A stretch of DNA of 30,000 nucleotides from Chrysomallon squamiferum (GCA_012295275.1 CM022676.1:7212219-7242218), one strand, 5' to 3'. Counted from the first letter of the stretch, positions 9,601 through 20,760 are shown. A program made the numbers and translations. Notes: generated by a model from the letters alone, not told the origin.

Positions 9601-9895
9601 CCCAAAGCCATGCATTAATCAAAAAATCAAACTCGCTGAGAAAAACCAGTCTATTTTCAGCACCGTAGCATGATGGGATTAAAAATGGCAGGGAATTATC
9701 GACACATTCGGAGTTACCTTTCCCTAGATCTCTTCACAGCCACAGGAAACTGGCCATAAATGGCCATTGTGATGGGTGCCACGGCAACAACAAATTTATT
9801 GGTGATTATAGGTCCATTTCCTTCGGTTTCCTGAATTAGGGTGCTTGTTGTATTTGTGTCCAATGGCACTGGCAAGTCTAAGTTCATTTAGTTCG
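9601..9895. other. Complex island, possible regulatory element
   Basis: About 290 bp of balanced, non-repetitive sequence between low-complexity stretches. It holds an SPH-like core (GCATGATGGGA, 9668-9678), an inverted pair of ATGGCC cores (9751-9766) and an RFX-like GTGCCACGGCAAC (9776-9788). No coding frame is recognised. It is one of the best candidates in the window for a constrained non-coding element. Confidence 0.4.
9751..9766. promoter_or_regulatory. Inverted repeat TGGCCAT-AA-ATGGCCA
   Basis: A perfect 7-bp inverted repeat with a 2-bp spacer. Each arm includes the GCCAT/ATGGC core typical of YY1 sites, in opposing orientation. Function is inference. Confidence 0.35.
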
Positions 9896-9926
9896 ATATA
9901 TATATATATATATATAGATAGATAGA
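9896..9926 (+). repeat. (TA)n followed by (GATA)n
   Basis: About ten TA copies then three GATA copies. A simple compound microsatellite. Confidence 0.93.
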
Positions 9927-10328
9927 CTGTGCAATGTATTATTGTTGCATTTCAGGGGAAGCAGTTTTTGCTTGAAGCCATGTGTGTGTGCATTGACTGA
10001 GAGCTCTATTATTTTTTTATTTCTATAGAGAACTGCCCAGTGAATTATTGGTAATAGCATGAAATATGGATCTGGGGATGGTGTTAATTGTTAAAGGAAC
10101 AGTGCTGCGATTTTAACCTACTGCTTCGTAAAACTGCAGTAGAGGAAGGCGCTGAGTGTCGATAGAGCCACAGTTTTAACCGTTGCATCGTAAAAACACC
10201 GTATTGAAAATGTATTGATCAGGTTTTGATATATTTGTTTTAAAGGTGAAGTTGTATATGTTTGTTAGTGTTTCTTGATTGCCATGTTATCCATTATTTG
10301 CAAATTTCCAAATTTTATCAATTTTCAT
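9927..10328. other. Mostly unique sequence with a diverged 63-bp duplication
   Basis: No gene is recognised. TTTTAACC...CGTAAAA occurs at 10111-10133 and again at 10174-10195, giving a 63-bp offset. CTACTGC at 10118-10124 pairs exactly with GCAGTAG at 10136-10142 across an 11-nt loop. A 10-bp palindrome ATTTGCAAAT, related to the POU octamer, lies at 10296-10305. Confidence 0.55.
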
Positions 10329-10573
10329 ACACACACACAACCACACACAGATGCACACAAACATACACACACACATACCCATACACATGCAGAAACACAC
10401 ACAAACACACATACCAAGACACAGACACACACACACAGACACACACACTACACAGTCACACACACACACACACACACACAGACACACACACACAGACACA
10501 CGCAGACACAGACACACGCACAGAGAAAACACACACACAGACACACACAGACACACACAGACACAGACACACA

Positions 10574-10624
<51 letters not shown>

Positions 10625-10699
10625 AGACACACACACAGACAAACACACACACACACAGAAACACACACATACACACACACAGATGCACACACACACATT
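10329..10699 (+). repeat. CA-rich compound microsatellite with CAGA interruptions
   Basis: Imperfect (CA)n containing frequent CACACAGA and CACACAAA variants, with a pure AC core at 10575-10619. The long open frames on both strands (Thr-His-rich and Cys-Val-rich) come from the repeat and are not genes. Confidence 0.96.
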
Positions 10700-10980
10700 C
10701 ACATTTATTATACATACCCACAAAACAAACAAAGTTAATCAACTCAAGGCAAATTTGGCTTCATTTTAATCACCTGAATTAATTAATTAATTATTCCACC
10801 ATACAGGTGTCTTAATTAGTACATTAAATTAATGAGATTTTTAACAAGGTAATTAACCAGCATGCTTCTGTGATGTTTAATTATTTATTGGCTTCTTTGT
10901 AAAACCATCTGTTGTGAAAAACACGTTGATTGTACAGGTGAACAGGATGCGTAAGTTTTTCCTTCACTGAAAAATCTTCA
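10700..10980. other. Complex AT-rich segment with E-box and homeodomain-type motifs
   Basis: CACCTG (10771-10776) and CAGGTG (10804-10809) flank an AATTAATTAATTAATTA tract at 10777-10793 that offers several TAAT cores. Another CAGGTG lies at 10935-10940, and GTAATTAACC near 10849. No gene is visible. Confidence 0.4.
10771..10809. promoter_or_regulatory. Inverted CACCTG/CAGGTG pair around TAATTA sites
   Basis: Two E2-box-type sites in inverted orientation bracket overlapping TAATTA motifs, the core of many homeodomain factors. The AATT tract could equally be a simple microsatellite. Confidence 0.25.
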
Positions 10981-11022
10981 TTGTTGTTGATAATGTTAAT
11001 ATCAATAATGGGAACAGTAGTT

Positions 11023-11070
<48 letters not shown>

Positions 11071-11550
11071 ATAATTTTAATAATAGTAATAACTGTAATA
11101 ATACTACTAATACTACTACTAATAATAATAGTAGTAATAGTAGTAGTAACAACTGTAATAATAGTAGTAGTAATAATAATAATAATAATAATAATAGTAG
11201 TAGTAGTAGTAGTAGTAGTAGTAATAGTAGTAATAATTGTAATAAAAATAATAATAATCATAATAATCATAATAATAGTAGCAATAGCAGTAATAGTAGT
11301 AATAGTAATTCTAATAACAATAGTTGCAGAAATAATAGTAATAGTAGCAGTAGTACTAGTCATAATAGTTGTACTAGATAAAAAAATAGAATGTAAGTTA
11401 TAAATATAAAAAAAATAGTAGTTGTTGTAGTAGTAGCAGTAGTAGTAATAGTTATTGCTAGTTTAGTTTAGCAGATTGCTGAAGTGGTAGCTGTAGTAGA
11501 ATTAGCGGTAGTTGTAGTAACAGAAGTAATAATTGTAGTAATAATAATGA
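10981..11550 (+). repeat. TAG/TAA triplet repeat region
   Basis: Pure TAG runs at 11023-11070 and 11195-11222 sit within degenerate TAG/TAA/CAG triplets to 11372; a further degenerate block covers 11415-11550. The valine/isoleucine-rich plus frame and threonine-rich minus frame are repeat artefacts. Confidence 0.92.
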
Positions 11551-11672
11551 TACACTTACATTCATACAGACATAAAGACATACAGACATATGTACATACA
11601 CGCGTTCATATATATGCATAATTGTATGTATAAGAACATAAAGATATGCATATATATATTCACTGATAAAAA
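11551..11672. other. Short AT-rich segment with ACATA motifs
   Basis: CATA/TACA words (11558-11605) and a short TA run at 11650-11658. Nothing else is seen. Confidence 0.5.
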
Positions 11673-11794
<122 letters not shown>

Positions 11795-11807
11795 GGCGTG
11801 TGTGTAT

Positions 11808-11862
11808 GGGTGGGTTTGGGTGGATGTGGGTGTGTGTTTGGGTGGGTGTGGGTGTGTTTGGG
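11808..11862 (+). other. Two adjacent G-quadruplex motifs
   Basis: GGG runs at 11808, 11812, 11818 and 11828 give loops of 1, 3 and 7 nt. Runs at 11840, 11844, 11850 and 11860 give loops of 1, 3 and 7 nt again. Both fit the G3N1-7 pattern and lie 32 bp apart, so the second is probably a duplicate of the first. Confidence 0.75.
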
Positions 11863-11879
11863 TGTGTCTGTGTGCATTT

Positions 11880-12360
11880 ATTAACTGTGGGACATATGTC
11901 TAGTACCTATTAGTTAGAAAAGAAGCTGGTGCTCCTGTACAATGTTAACTGTACTCAGAAAACCCAGATACGTATTCTCTACATCGTATTGACAAGTCTG
12001 CTGTCTCGATCAATGCTGATAATTAATAGATCATTAAAACTAGTACAGGTGTGTTTTGCACTTCTACGGTTTCATTAATAAGAAAGGACACACCTGACCA
12101 GGTAACTTTTACCTGTCAATTACTTTCTGATTAATCATCATTACACTTTGATCTATCGACTCCACTTGAATTTACCTGCAATCTCGTTACAGGTGTTTTT
12201 CATTGTTGTCTATCCTGGTGCTTTGCAAGAACGGTAAAAAAAAAAAAAAACATTAAAAAATTGGGGAGGGGACACAGGATTGGCTAATCAATTCATTAGT
12301 ACTTCACTCACCTACCTATTGACTGATTGGTCATTTATACCTGCGTGCAGGTAATAAAGA
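11880..12360. other. Complex segment with dense CAGGTA/CAGGTG sites
   Basis: This 480-bp stretch is free of long simple repeats apart from A15 at 12236-12250. No coding frame is recognised. It holds eight CAGGTR/YACCTG hexamers between 12046 and 12353, plus TAAT and ATTA words. It is a candidate enhancer or silencer by motif density alone. Confidence 0.4.
12046..12353. promoter_or_regulatory. Cluster of eight E2-box (ZEB/Snail-type) sites
   Basis: CAGGTG 12046, CACCTG 12091, CAGGTA 12099, TACCTG 12110, TACCTG 12173, CAGGTG 12190, TACCTG 12338 and CAGGTA 12348. Two pairs form perfect inverted repeats: CAGGTAA/TTACCTG with a 3-bp spacer (12099-12115) and TACCTGC/GCAGGTA with a 2-bp spacer (12338-12353). 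At equal base frequencies about 0.3 such hexamers would be expected in 310 bp. ZEB, Snail and E-protein families bind these sequences. Confidence 0.45.
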
Positions 12361-12695
12361 TTTAAAAAACCACTAAGATTGGCAGTTAATTACTGTGTTA
12401 GTTTGAATGGGATGTTTTTGTTGTTATGTGGACGATGTTTTATTAATGTTCGTTAGTTTACACCTTGTTTCCACTGTTTACAAGTTCTGAACTCGAGGTA
12501 TAACAAGTTTTTGATGTTTGTTACTGTTAACAGTCCCACCACTGTTAAATATTACATGAACAAAAGATTATAGATCCAAACTTCCCTCTGTGTTTCGTTC
12601 TTAATGGTTTTTCCATTCCAAACCAGTGCTTCAATATTGATTTATCAAAGGTTATATAAAAATGTTTATATAAAGAATTGCTGCTTACTGCGCTG

Positions 12696-12697
<2 letters not shown>
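12361..12697. other. Unique AT-rich DNA
   Basis: No gene is recognised. The phrase ATTGATTTATCAAAGG at about 12636-12651 recurs near 17069-17084 within a degenerate repeat region, so part of this segment may be an isolated fragment of that repeat. Confidence 0.45.

Positions 12698-12760
<63 letters not shown>
12698..12760 (+). repeat. (CT)n microsatellite
   Basis: About 31 uninterrupted copies; a short TCTCTCT remnant follows at 12771-12780. Confidence 0.97.
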
Positions 12761-12762
<2 letters not shown>

Positions 12763-12780
12763 TCTTTTCTGTCTCTCTCT

Positions 12781-13609
12781 GTATATATGTTACATTCTTT
12801 ACTGTTTGTAGGAGGGTAGAGATAAATGAATGCTTACTGCTGTGTCATGCAAATAACCATTATGTGGATGTGTATCTCTTACATAATAATAATAAGCAAA
12901 TAAATAAATAATAAAACTCATTATAACTGTCTAACCATTAACTGCAAAATATCCATCCATCCATCCATCCATTTTTTTGCTCACTGCTGGAAGCTTCATG
13001 TATGCTTGTCATGGTCAGACTGGCTTGTTGCCAACCCAAGTCCATGTTAACTTTGCTAGGTTGAAAAAGAATTAACCAGACAAAATAATAAAGTTAAATA
13101 TTATACCTGAATTAACTAATATTCTTGATTTCATCTGTTCATGATTTAATAGGGTACTGTCAACAACAAATCATATGTATAAATTACAGCTGTAAATATA
13201 AATGCATTTTCCGAGACAATTTGTGTTTATTTTTCAAAGAGACGTCATTCTTTTTTTCATTGCTGTCTTTTTCTCTTCTTTTTTTTTTTTCAAAAACTGA
13301 TCAAAACCACCATTTTCCCTTCATCTATTCTTCAATATTACCCCTATCAGGAGCAGACTATTAAAAATAATTGCTAGCCAAACATGACACGCCCTTGGTT
13401 GGTGAAGCCCATTACTTGGTAAATGGTAATTGTACAGCAATTTCAGATGGGGAAAAGGAAATTTTGTGTTTTGTTTGAGGAGTTAAATGAGTTCCTGAAT
13501 AATTAAAGTCACAGGTAGATGATTAGTCGTCTGTGTTTGATTATTTTCTGGCTGTTATTTGAAAAAAGGTATTTTTGTCATGACAGACAGAAAGACAGAC
13601 TAATAGTGT
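12781..13609. other. Mostly unique AT-rich DNA
   Basis: I see no gene. Small simple repeats occur: AATA/AAAT words at 12883-12912 and (ATCC)n at 12949-12972. A T/C-rich piece lies at 13245-13290. The stretch at 13375-13545 is more complex (CACGCCCTTGGTTGGTGAAG near 13390) but shows no recognisable motif. Confidence 0.5.
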
Positions 13610-13632
13610 TTTGTTGTTGTTGTTGTTGTTGT
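13610..13632 (+). repeat. (TTG)n microsatellite
   Basis: Seven to eight TTG copies, followed by two GTGAT words. Confidence 0.9.
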
Positions 13633-13724
13633 AGACAGGATGTAGTTTGTGTGATGTGATGTGAAAGATGTTGTAAATAGATTCAGTGCCTTTTTGGTAT
13701 TTGTATGTGCATATGGTGTATGAT

Positions 13725-13851
13725 CTATGTGTGTGTGTGTATATAGACATATATATATATATATCTATAATAAGGTATGTGTGTATTTTTGTGTATGTAT
13801 AGTATGGTGTATGGGTATATCTGTGTGTATGGGTTATGGTGTGGTTGCTGA

Positions 13852-13892
<41 letters not shown>

Positions 13893-14160
13893 AGTGTGTG
13901 TGGTTGTGCGTGTTGTTGTGAATATTTTTATGTGATGTATATGATGTATATGTCATACACCAGCATGTAAGGATATATATGATGTACATGTTATGTGTGG
14001 GGTATGTCCTTGTTTCTCATATGTCATGTATATAATTATGTGGTTTACTGGCATGTGTGTAAGTGTGTGTGTGTGGTGGGGTGGGGTTTGTGTGTGTGTG
14101 TGTGTGAGTGTGCATGTGCGTGTGTGTGTGGGTGGGTGTGTCTGGGAGTGTGGGTGTTTA
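13725..14160 (+). repeat. GT-rich compound microsatellite region
   Basis: GT at 13727-13740, TA at 13749-13764, GT at 13857-13891 and degenerate GT/GTAT up to about 14158. A short, less repetitive piece with GATGTATATGATGTATATG sits near 13935. Confidence 0.9.
14130..14154 (+). other. G-quadruplex motif
   Basis: GGG runs at 14130, 14134, 14144 and 14152 are separated by loops of 1, 7 and 5 nt, a canonical G3N1-7 pattern. GGGG pairs near 14077-14085 add further G density upstream. Confidence 0.65.
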
Positions 14161-14345
14161 TAAAACATAACAAAATAAAAAAACTCTCCTTTCCCATCAA
14201 AAAAATTCCCACTGCACTTCATTTAAATACAAACACGTTAAAACCTCCATTATAAAACCATTCACAGAAAAATCAAATTATTTCTTTACAACAAAACAAA
14301 AAAATAAAAAAAAATCTAAAATTGTCAATGAGATTTAAAAGTACA
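14161..14345. other. A-rich DNA, no gene
   Basis: A-rich low-complexity sequence; plus-strand A bias begins here and continues to about 15480. Confidence 0.55.
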
Positions 14346-14530
14346 CAAAACTCCAGTTCAATCTGACACCATTAGAGAAAACATTCCCTGGGGAGCATAA
14401 TCCTTGACCTTGACCTTGTAATGGAGACATTTCACTGTGGTAAAACCCGCTGGTTAATAATGGGCTTATTTCACCTACACTCGTTTCATTGTTTGATATT
14501 CACACCAGTGTGATACGGGGGAATAAAGGA
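14346..14530. other. Complex island
   Basis: About 185 bp of balanced non-repetitive sequence within A-rich DNA. It includes the AGGTCA direct repeat at 14405-14416 and GGTTAATAATGGGCTTATTT near 14450. No coding frame is recognised. Confidence 0.4.
14405..14418 (-). promoter_or_regulatory. Nuclear receptor DR0 element (AGGTCA direct repeat)
   Basis: TGACCT at 14405-14410 is followed with no spacer by TGACCT at 14411-14416; on the minus strand this reads CAAGGTCAAGGTCA. DR0 sites are the known target of GCNF/NR6A receptors, and TCAAGGTCA is the extended monomer site of NR5A/ERR receptors. Motif match only. Confidence 0.4.
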
Positions 14531-14735
14531 AACAGGAAAATGGAGGGGGAAAAAAAAAATCAATTCATGAAAATATCTCTGACATGTTTAAAAATATTCA
14601 GTGGGTGGGTTGTGTGTCCAGGGGCTGAGGGGGGGGTTGAGTCTCATTAATGGAAATATGTGATTATTTTAGCCTCCCCAGTTTAGCCTGAGTCTTGTTC
14701 AGGTTTTTGATTAGGTAGATGAATCGTGTATAAAA
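14531..14735. other. Unique sequence with a G run
   Basis: Nothing recognisable apart from short G runs near 14540 and 14629-14637 and an A run near 14551. Confidence 0.45.
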
Positions 14736-15135
14736 GTGTTTTTTTGGGGAAACGGGTCTACGTTTCAGAAAGTTACAGAAACCCAGTTCTGAAATTGTTA
14801 CAGGAAAATTTGTGTGGTTGAAACCAAGTCTAAAAATAAAGGTCTCAGATTATTTTTGAAAGAGTCTAATTTTGGATTATTACAGAGTGGCAAAAATTGG
14901 TGTTCAAACCAAGTCTAATTTTTTTTTTATTTTTTTTTTTACCAGAAGCAACAACTAAAAATGTCAAAGAAACTAAATTTTAAAATGTCATAGAAACCAA
15001 GTCTAGAACTATTTTTAAAAAAAACGAAAAAAGAAAAAACAACAACAAATAAACATATAATACAATTTTTTTTTATACTAAAACTGAGCTGAAAAATACA
15101 AAAACTTTTTTTGTCAAAACAGATGTCTAAAACTG
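14736..15135 (+). repeat. Degenerate repeat, about 86-bp unit with AAACCAAGTCTA core
   Basis: The 12-mer AAACCAAGTCTA occurs at 14821, 14906 and 14994, giving offsets of 85 and 88 bp. Looser versions appear at 14750 (AAACGGGTCTA) and near 15118 (AAACAGATGTCTA). The sequence between anchors is A-rich and poorly conserved, so the array is old. Confidence 0.6.
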
Positions 15136-15480
15136 TTTACAAAGATGAAAACTTTTAAAAAATAAAAAAAATCTTAAAAAAAAACTAAAAAAACTTTGAA
15201 TATAATTATTTAAATTAATTCTACTATCAAATAAAAGAAACAAAACAAAACAAAACAAATCTAAACTTTAATTTTCTGTCTTCATACAAAAAAAGATGTT
15301 TACTGATCCCCCCCAAAAAAGTAAATAATAAATAAATAAAAAGATAAAAAATAATAATAAAAAATACTTTAAAAAATACACAAAAACCCCAAACAGAATA
15401 AATAAATAAATAAATAAAAAAAATAAAAAGTTTTTGCTTCATTAAGAACAAACCCAATATTGCTTTTTTTTTCTCCTTAG
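15136..15480. repeat. A-rich low-complexity DNA
   Basis: (AAAAC)n at 15238-15258, AAAT words at 15325-15345 and 15402-15430. No gene. Confidence 0.75.
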
Positions 15481-15991
15481 CAGTGCATGTTTAAAGATTT
15501 TCCAATACCTTTCAGCATTGCCTCCTTCTTTTCCTCCTACTCCTACTCCTTCTACAAGATAACAAGAACCACTGGCAGCTCTGAAAGCTTCAGTTTCTTG
15601 TTAAAAAAAAAACCTATCAAAAACAGCTCAGACTAGCATCATAGAGAGTGGATGTTAGTTAATTCAGAGAACTTCTGATCAATAGGAAAAACGAGTCTAA
15701 ATTTCTCATTAGCAGCGTGATTAAAGAGTCTTCCTCATCCTGGAACCATTTTTATTTCTCGCCCTCCGATGTTCTCGTCGAGTGAGAAATTTCTCGTCGT
15801 GTCACATGAAAGATGTGTCGACGGTTTTTTTTTTTAATGTGTTTTTTTTTTTTTTTTTTTTTTAATGTTTTGTTGTTGTCGTCTGCTGTTTTTGCGGTCG
15901 CAAGAAAATGGAAGAATAAAATAGATTGTACAGTTATATTACTTTTTGGATGTTTTTCTCTGTTTTGTGTCTTTATTTTTGTCATTAAACT

Positions 15992-15992
<1 letters not shown>
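15481..15992. other. Mixed unique sequence with poly(T)
   Basis: Mostly unique sequence with a CTCCTACTCCTACTCC stretch near 15533, T runs at 15824-15835 and 15842-15863, and some CpG content (CTCGTCGAGTGAG near 15774). No gene is recognised. Confidence 0.5.
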
Positions 15993-16047
<55 letters not shown>

Positions 16048-16066
16048 CACACACACACACATATAT
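15993..16066 (+). repeat. Compound (CT)n-(TA)n-(CA)n microsatellite
   Basis: CT at 15993-16034, TA to about 16047, AC to 16060, ending in ATATAT. Confidence 0.95.
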
Positions 16067-16434
<368 letters not shown>

Positions 16435-17093
16435 AGAACAAAACAGTTAATATATTTTTCCATTTAACTGCATTTACTGCACTTTGTAAACACAGCCACA
16501 TAATTAATATTTACTTACTTAACTGCATTTACTTTAGCCCTTTTAACCTCTTTAATTAACATTACCATTATAACTTCGTTTGCTGCAGTTTTGTAAAACA
16601 GACAAATAATTACTATTTACTCATTCACCTTGCAGTTTCCTCTGTATGATTGTAACAGAAATATCTGCATATATCTGTGTGTAATATATAAATTAAAGCC
16701 CTTTAGCTGAATATATATGAATATATATATATATATATATATAAATTATTTATACATTTGGTGTTTTGTGTCTGTAACAGAAATACCTACACACATTTGT
16801 ATGTAATATATAAAATACAACACTTTAGCTGTATATATATATATATATATATATGCAAATATATTTTCCATTCCAACAGAATATCTGCAAACAATATGTA
16901 TATAATATGCAAGTACCAATAATAATAATATATAAGAAAACATATTTTTACATCAATGCAATATATAAATTATAACACATTAACATATTATTTATTGAAA
17001 CTTTTATATAAAAGTTCATGTGTTGCATATGTATATAATATATATATATTTTCCATTCTCTTCAGTATTGATTTATCAAAGGCCATATCTTAT
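16435..17093 (+). repeat. Degenerate AT-rich minisatellite, roughly 100-125 bp unit
   Basis: TGTAACAGAAATA begins at 16651 and 16773 (offset 122); a shorter match, CAACAGAATATCTGC, follows at 16874. Each anchor is followed by a GTAATATATAAA-like block, and the first two by CTTTAGCTG and a TA tract. TTAACTGCATTTACT repeats near 16465 and 16520. Units are poorly conserved. TA microsatellites at 16719-16742 and 16830-16853 sit at equivalent positions of successive units. Confidence 0.65.
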
Positions 17094-17313
17094 CTGTCTG
17101 CTTATTGTCTTTATCTATCTATTCATCTTTCTATCTGTCTTTATCTATCCATCTATCTGTCTGTCTTTATAGCTATCTTTCTATGTATCTGTCTATCGTT
17201 CTCTCTATCTTTCTCTCTATCTTTCTATCTTTCTATTTATCTTTCTATTTATCTATCTTTTATCAGTCTAATCTATCTGTCTGTCTGTCTGTCTATATCT
17301 ATCTATATATCTG
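17094..17313 (+). repeat. TATC/TGTC/TTTC tetranucleotide region
   Basis: Imperfect tetranucleotides (TATC, TGTC, TTTC) alternate over about 220 bp. The serine-leucine-rich reading frames across it are repeat artefacts. Confidence 0.93.
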
Positions 17314-17630
17314 TGTCTATATTGAAATTGTTTAACATTTAATAACTATCTTTCTTTTAGCAAAATATTATATTTATACCTTTAACATTATATTTTAGTA
17401 AATGCTATATTCTGTAGCCATCTTTTTATATCATCAAACGATACATTCTACAGAATTATAAGTAAATAAAAACAACTGCAAACATGCATCTGTAAAAAAT
17501 AACATACAGGACGTTTGCTGTATCTGTAACATTTAAATTATATATTTAAGTAAACAGAAATAACTGTATATATGCGTATGTAATATACAAAATATTACAC
17601 ATTGTCTTTATTAAAACTAGGCTAAAGGTG
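17314..17630 (+). repeat. Probable continuation of the degenerate AT-rich minisatellite
   Basis: ATCTGTAACATTTAAATTAT near 17523 and AACAGAAATAACTG near 17555 resemble the units at 16651-16900, with a further GTAATATACAAAATATTACAC block. It suggests that the TATC tract expanded inside an older array. Confidence 0.4.
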
Positions 17631-18663
<1,033 letters not shown>

Positions 18664-18912
18664 TAGGATTGGATGATACCCAGACATTGTCCTGGACTTG
18701 AGAAAAAAAACCCCACCTGATACAATCTGTTTGAGAATTGTGTTATAACTAGATGTATAATGACTGTTAATACAAAACTTTGAACTATGTTTGAAATGTA
18801 TGAAACCTTGGTATTGCATTGGATTGGTGAAAATTTGATAAACTACACCAAAGATTTCTGTTACAAGCAGATATGTTAGGACTTCTAAAAACATTTTGAT
18901 CTATGATGGAAA
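18664..18912 (-). repeat. 117-bp family A, about two units, inverted
   Basis: Read on the minus strand this segment reproduces the unit of 4861-5440. TTATAACTAGATGTA at 18743-18757 is the reverse of the TACATCTAGTTATAA anchor, and the degenerate second anchor TTACAAGCAGATATG lies 118 bp on at 18861-18875. GATGATACCCAGACATTGTC near 18674 is the reverse of the GGGTATCATC block, and TTTGAACTATG near 18779 the reverse of CATAGTTCAAA. An A/C-rich insertion (AAAAAAAACCCCACC) interrupts it near 18702. Confidence 0.82.
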
Positions 18913-19523
18913 GAAATGATATCTAAATATTTTAATGGAATTACGAAATCTTACAATACCAATATATTTTGAATTTAAAAAAATAAAAAATTTCTGTTTC
19001 TTCTTTAAAATAACCATGATACCATTATAAAAACACCATTTTTAACATTTTTCTTCATTTCTATTTTTTCACTGTTTTTTTTTGTTTTTTTTTACTGCCA
19101 TTTAAAAGCTACCACTTAAAAGACATTATTAGAGATAATGAAAGTATAATGAGTTAAAAAAAAAAAACTGTATATAATCTATTAATGATATATCATAGTC
19201 CGGTATGCAGTACACATGTTTACTTAATAAGTGTATTAATTTTGCATTAACAGCTTATCAATATAAATACAGTATTAATTATATAACAATACGTTTTATT
19301 TATGATCTGGATTTTCGTGATTTATCTCTGGTATTAAGTATAGTGTTTTTTGGCAATTAGTGATGCTTTTGTCATTAAGAATGTTACTTTGGGAGGACTG
19401 TATGGGCTACGGGGGGGTTATTGTGTATAATGGGTTTCCTATATTTGATAAATAATGGTGTTTTCATTATTGAAATAGTTTTTCTTCTATTTGGAGGGTT
19501 GTGTACATATGTGCTATGTAAAT
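18913..19523. other. AT-rich DNA, no gene
   Basis: Low-complexity A and T runs (near 19074-19091 and 19157-19167) among unique AT-rich sequence. A G-run GGGGGGG near 19411 stands out. Nothing recognisable. Confidence 0.5.
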
Positions 19524-19539
19524 CATATATATATATATG

Positions 19540-19571
<32 letters not shown>

Positions 19572-19730
19572 TGCAATGAAAGTAATACAAATATTTATTG
19601 TGTGATTTGCATGTTATGTATATATATAATAAATAAGTGTGTGCCTGTGTGTGTGTCTTTGTCCATGTGTAAGTGTGGGTGTCCATATGTGTGTGTGTGA
19701 GACTGAGTATATTTTAAAAATTTATATTTT
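19524..19730 (+). repeat. TA/TGTA microsatellite and GT-rich stretch
   Basis: A TA run passes into (TGTA)n to 19573, then after 60 bp a GT-rich stretch covers 19638-19702. Confidence 0.92.
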
Positions 19731-19766
19731 ATGGGGATTTATTGTTGGTATTAAGTCTATAATTTT

Positions 19767-19769
19767 ATA

Positions 19770-19802
<33 letters not shown>

Positions 19803-20120
19803 GCACGAATGCATGCACGCACACACACACATACTCACACATATAGATAGATAGATAGATAGATATAGATATTTGTACATATATATTGATGTCCATGAGT
19901 GAGTCTATGTATTACGTTTACAATTATACATACATACATACATACATACATACATACATACATTCACACATACAGATATATAATATACACACATACAGTA
20001 ACATACATATACATACATACATACATACATACATACTTACATATATATAATATACACACATAGACATATACATACATACACACACACACACACATACACA
20101 TACATATACATATATACACA

Positions 20121-20180
<60 letters not shown>

Positions 20181-20190
20181 CACACACATT
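19767..20190 (+). repeat. Dense CATA/CA/TAGA compound repeat region
   Basis: (TACA)n at 19767-19801, CA at 19818-19830, (TAGA)n at 19843-19866, (CATA)n at 19926-19963 and 20003-20036, mixed CA/TA to 20127, pure CA at 20128-20175. The TACA tracts are the reverse complement of the TGTA tract at 19540-19573, so the region could fold back. Cys-Val and Tyr-Val reading frames are artefacts. Confidence 0.95.
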
Positions 20191-20760
20191 TTTATTTTAT
20201 TTTCTTTATGACAAGTTAAAGATTTATTGAACACATTAGTCTCTGATTGCAATTAATGTATTAATAATAACAAGGATTACGCTGAAAAGAATCTCTAATG
20301 GTCGTGGGTATTATTACATATCGACAAGCTTGATTACCCACGATGCACTTAATACAATTCTCCGTTAAGTCAGGTTTCAATACGGAGCTTTTAGACTCCA
20401 TTGATTTTACCGATAAAAATAATCTAAGAAGCTTATGCAAAAGAAACAAAAATAAAAAAAATATAAAAAAATAACAAAAGGAAAAGAAAGAGAGAAAAAA
20501 TAATAATAGAGAAAGTTACGAAATGTACTTTGTTGACTTACGAAATGTCTTTTATTGATGACTTGAGAAGTGACGGATCGCTGGATCAATTCCTGTATTT
20601 AACTTGTTTTCCCGTTCCACCGGTGTCTCGTGATTGATTTGTCGGATGGTGAAGGTTCGTGTTTTCCTGTTTGTGGGAAGGTGTGTATTAAAGGTTAACT
20701 GACTTGTGTTATGAAAGGAATGTTCCACGAAATGATAGCTGTGAGTTTAAATCTTCAAAT
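20191..20760. other. Complex segment, possible regulatory island
   Basis: Mostly unique sequence (A-rich at 20440-20515). Segments 20260-20420 and 20570-20700 are balanced and contain CpG. No coding frame is recognised. It holds a 9-bp perfect inverted repeat with an SPH-like core. Confidence 0.4.
20302..20346. promoter_or_regulatory. 9-bp inverted repeat with SPH-like core
   Basis: TCGTGGGTA at 20302-20310 pairs exactly with TACCCACGA at 20335-20343 across a 24-nt loop. The right arm continues as TACCCACGATGC (20335-20346), resembling the Staf/ZNF143 core TCCCAGAATGC in the plus orientation. Confidence 0.4.

Noticed and set aside
9896-9916. TATA box of a promoter
   Set aside because: It is an extended (TA)n-(GATA)n microsatellite; there is no supporting start site or gene.
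10881-11403. 140-160 codon frames rich in V/I (plus) and T/I (minus)
   Set aside because: They are translations of TAG/TAA triplet repeats with no other sequence content.
12604-12911. Ser-Leu or Arg-Glu open frames over (CT)n tracts
   Set aside because: These are artefacts of the microsatellites, as also at 15752-16161, 16242-16559, 17868-18322 and 24468-24785.
14902-14910. Pol III B-box (GTTCAAACC) as part of a tRNA or SINE
   Set aside because: The match is loose, no A-box or cloverleaf is present at the right distance, and the word belongs to the 86-bp degenerate repeat.
18702-18717. A8-C4 run as an insertion scar of a mobile element
   Set aside because: No duplicated target sequence or element sequence is visible on either side.
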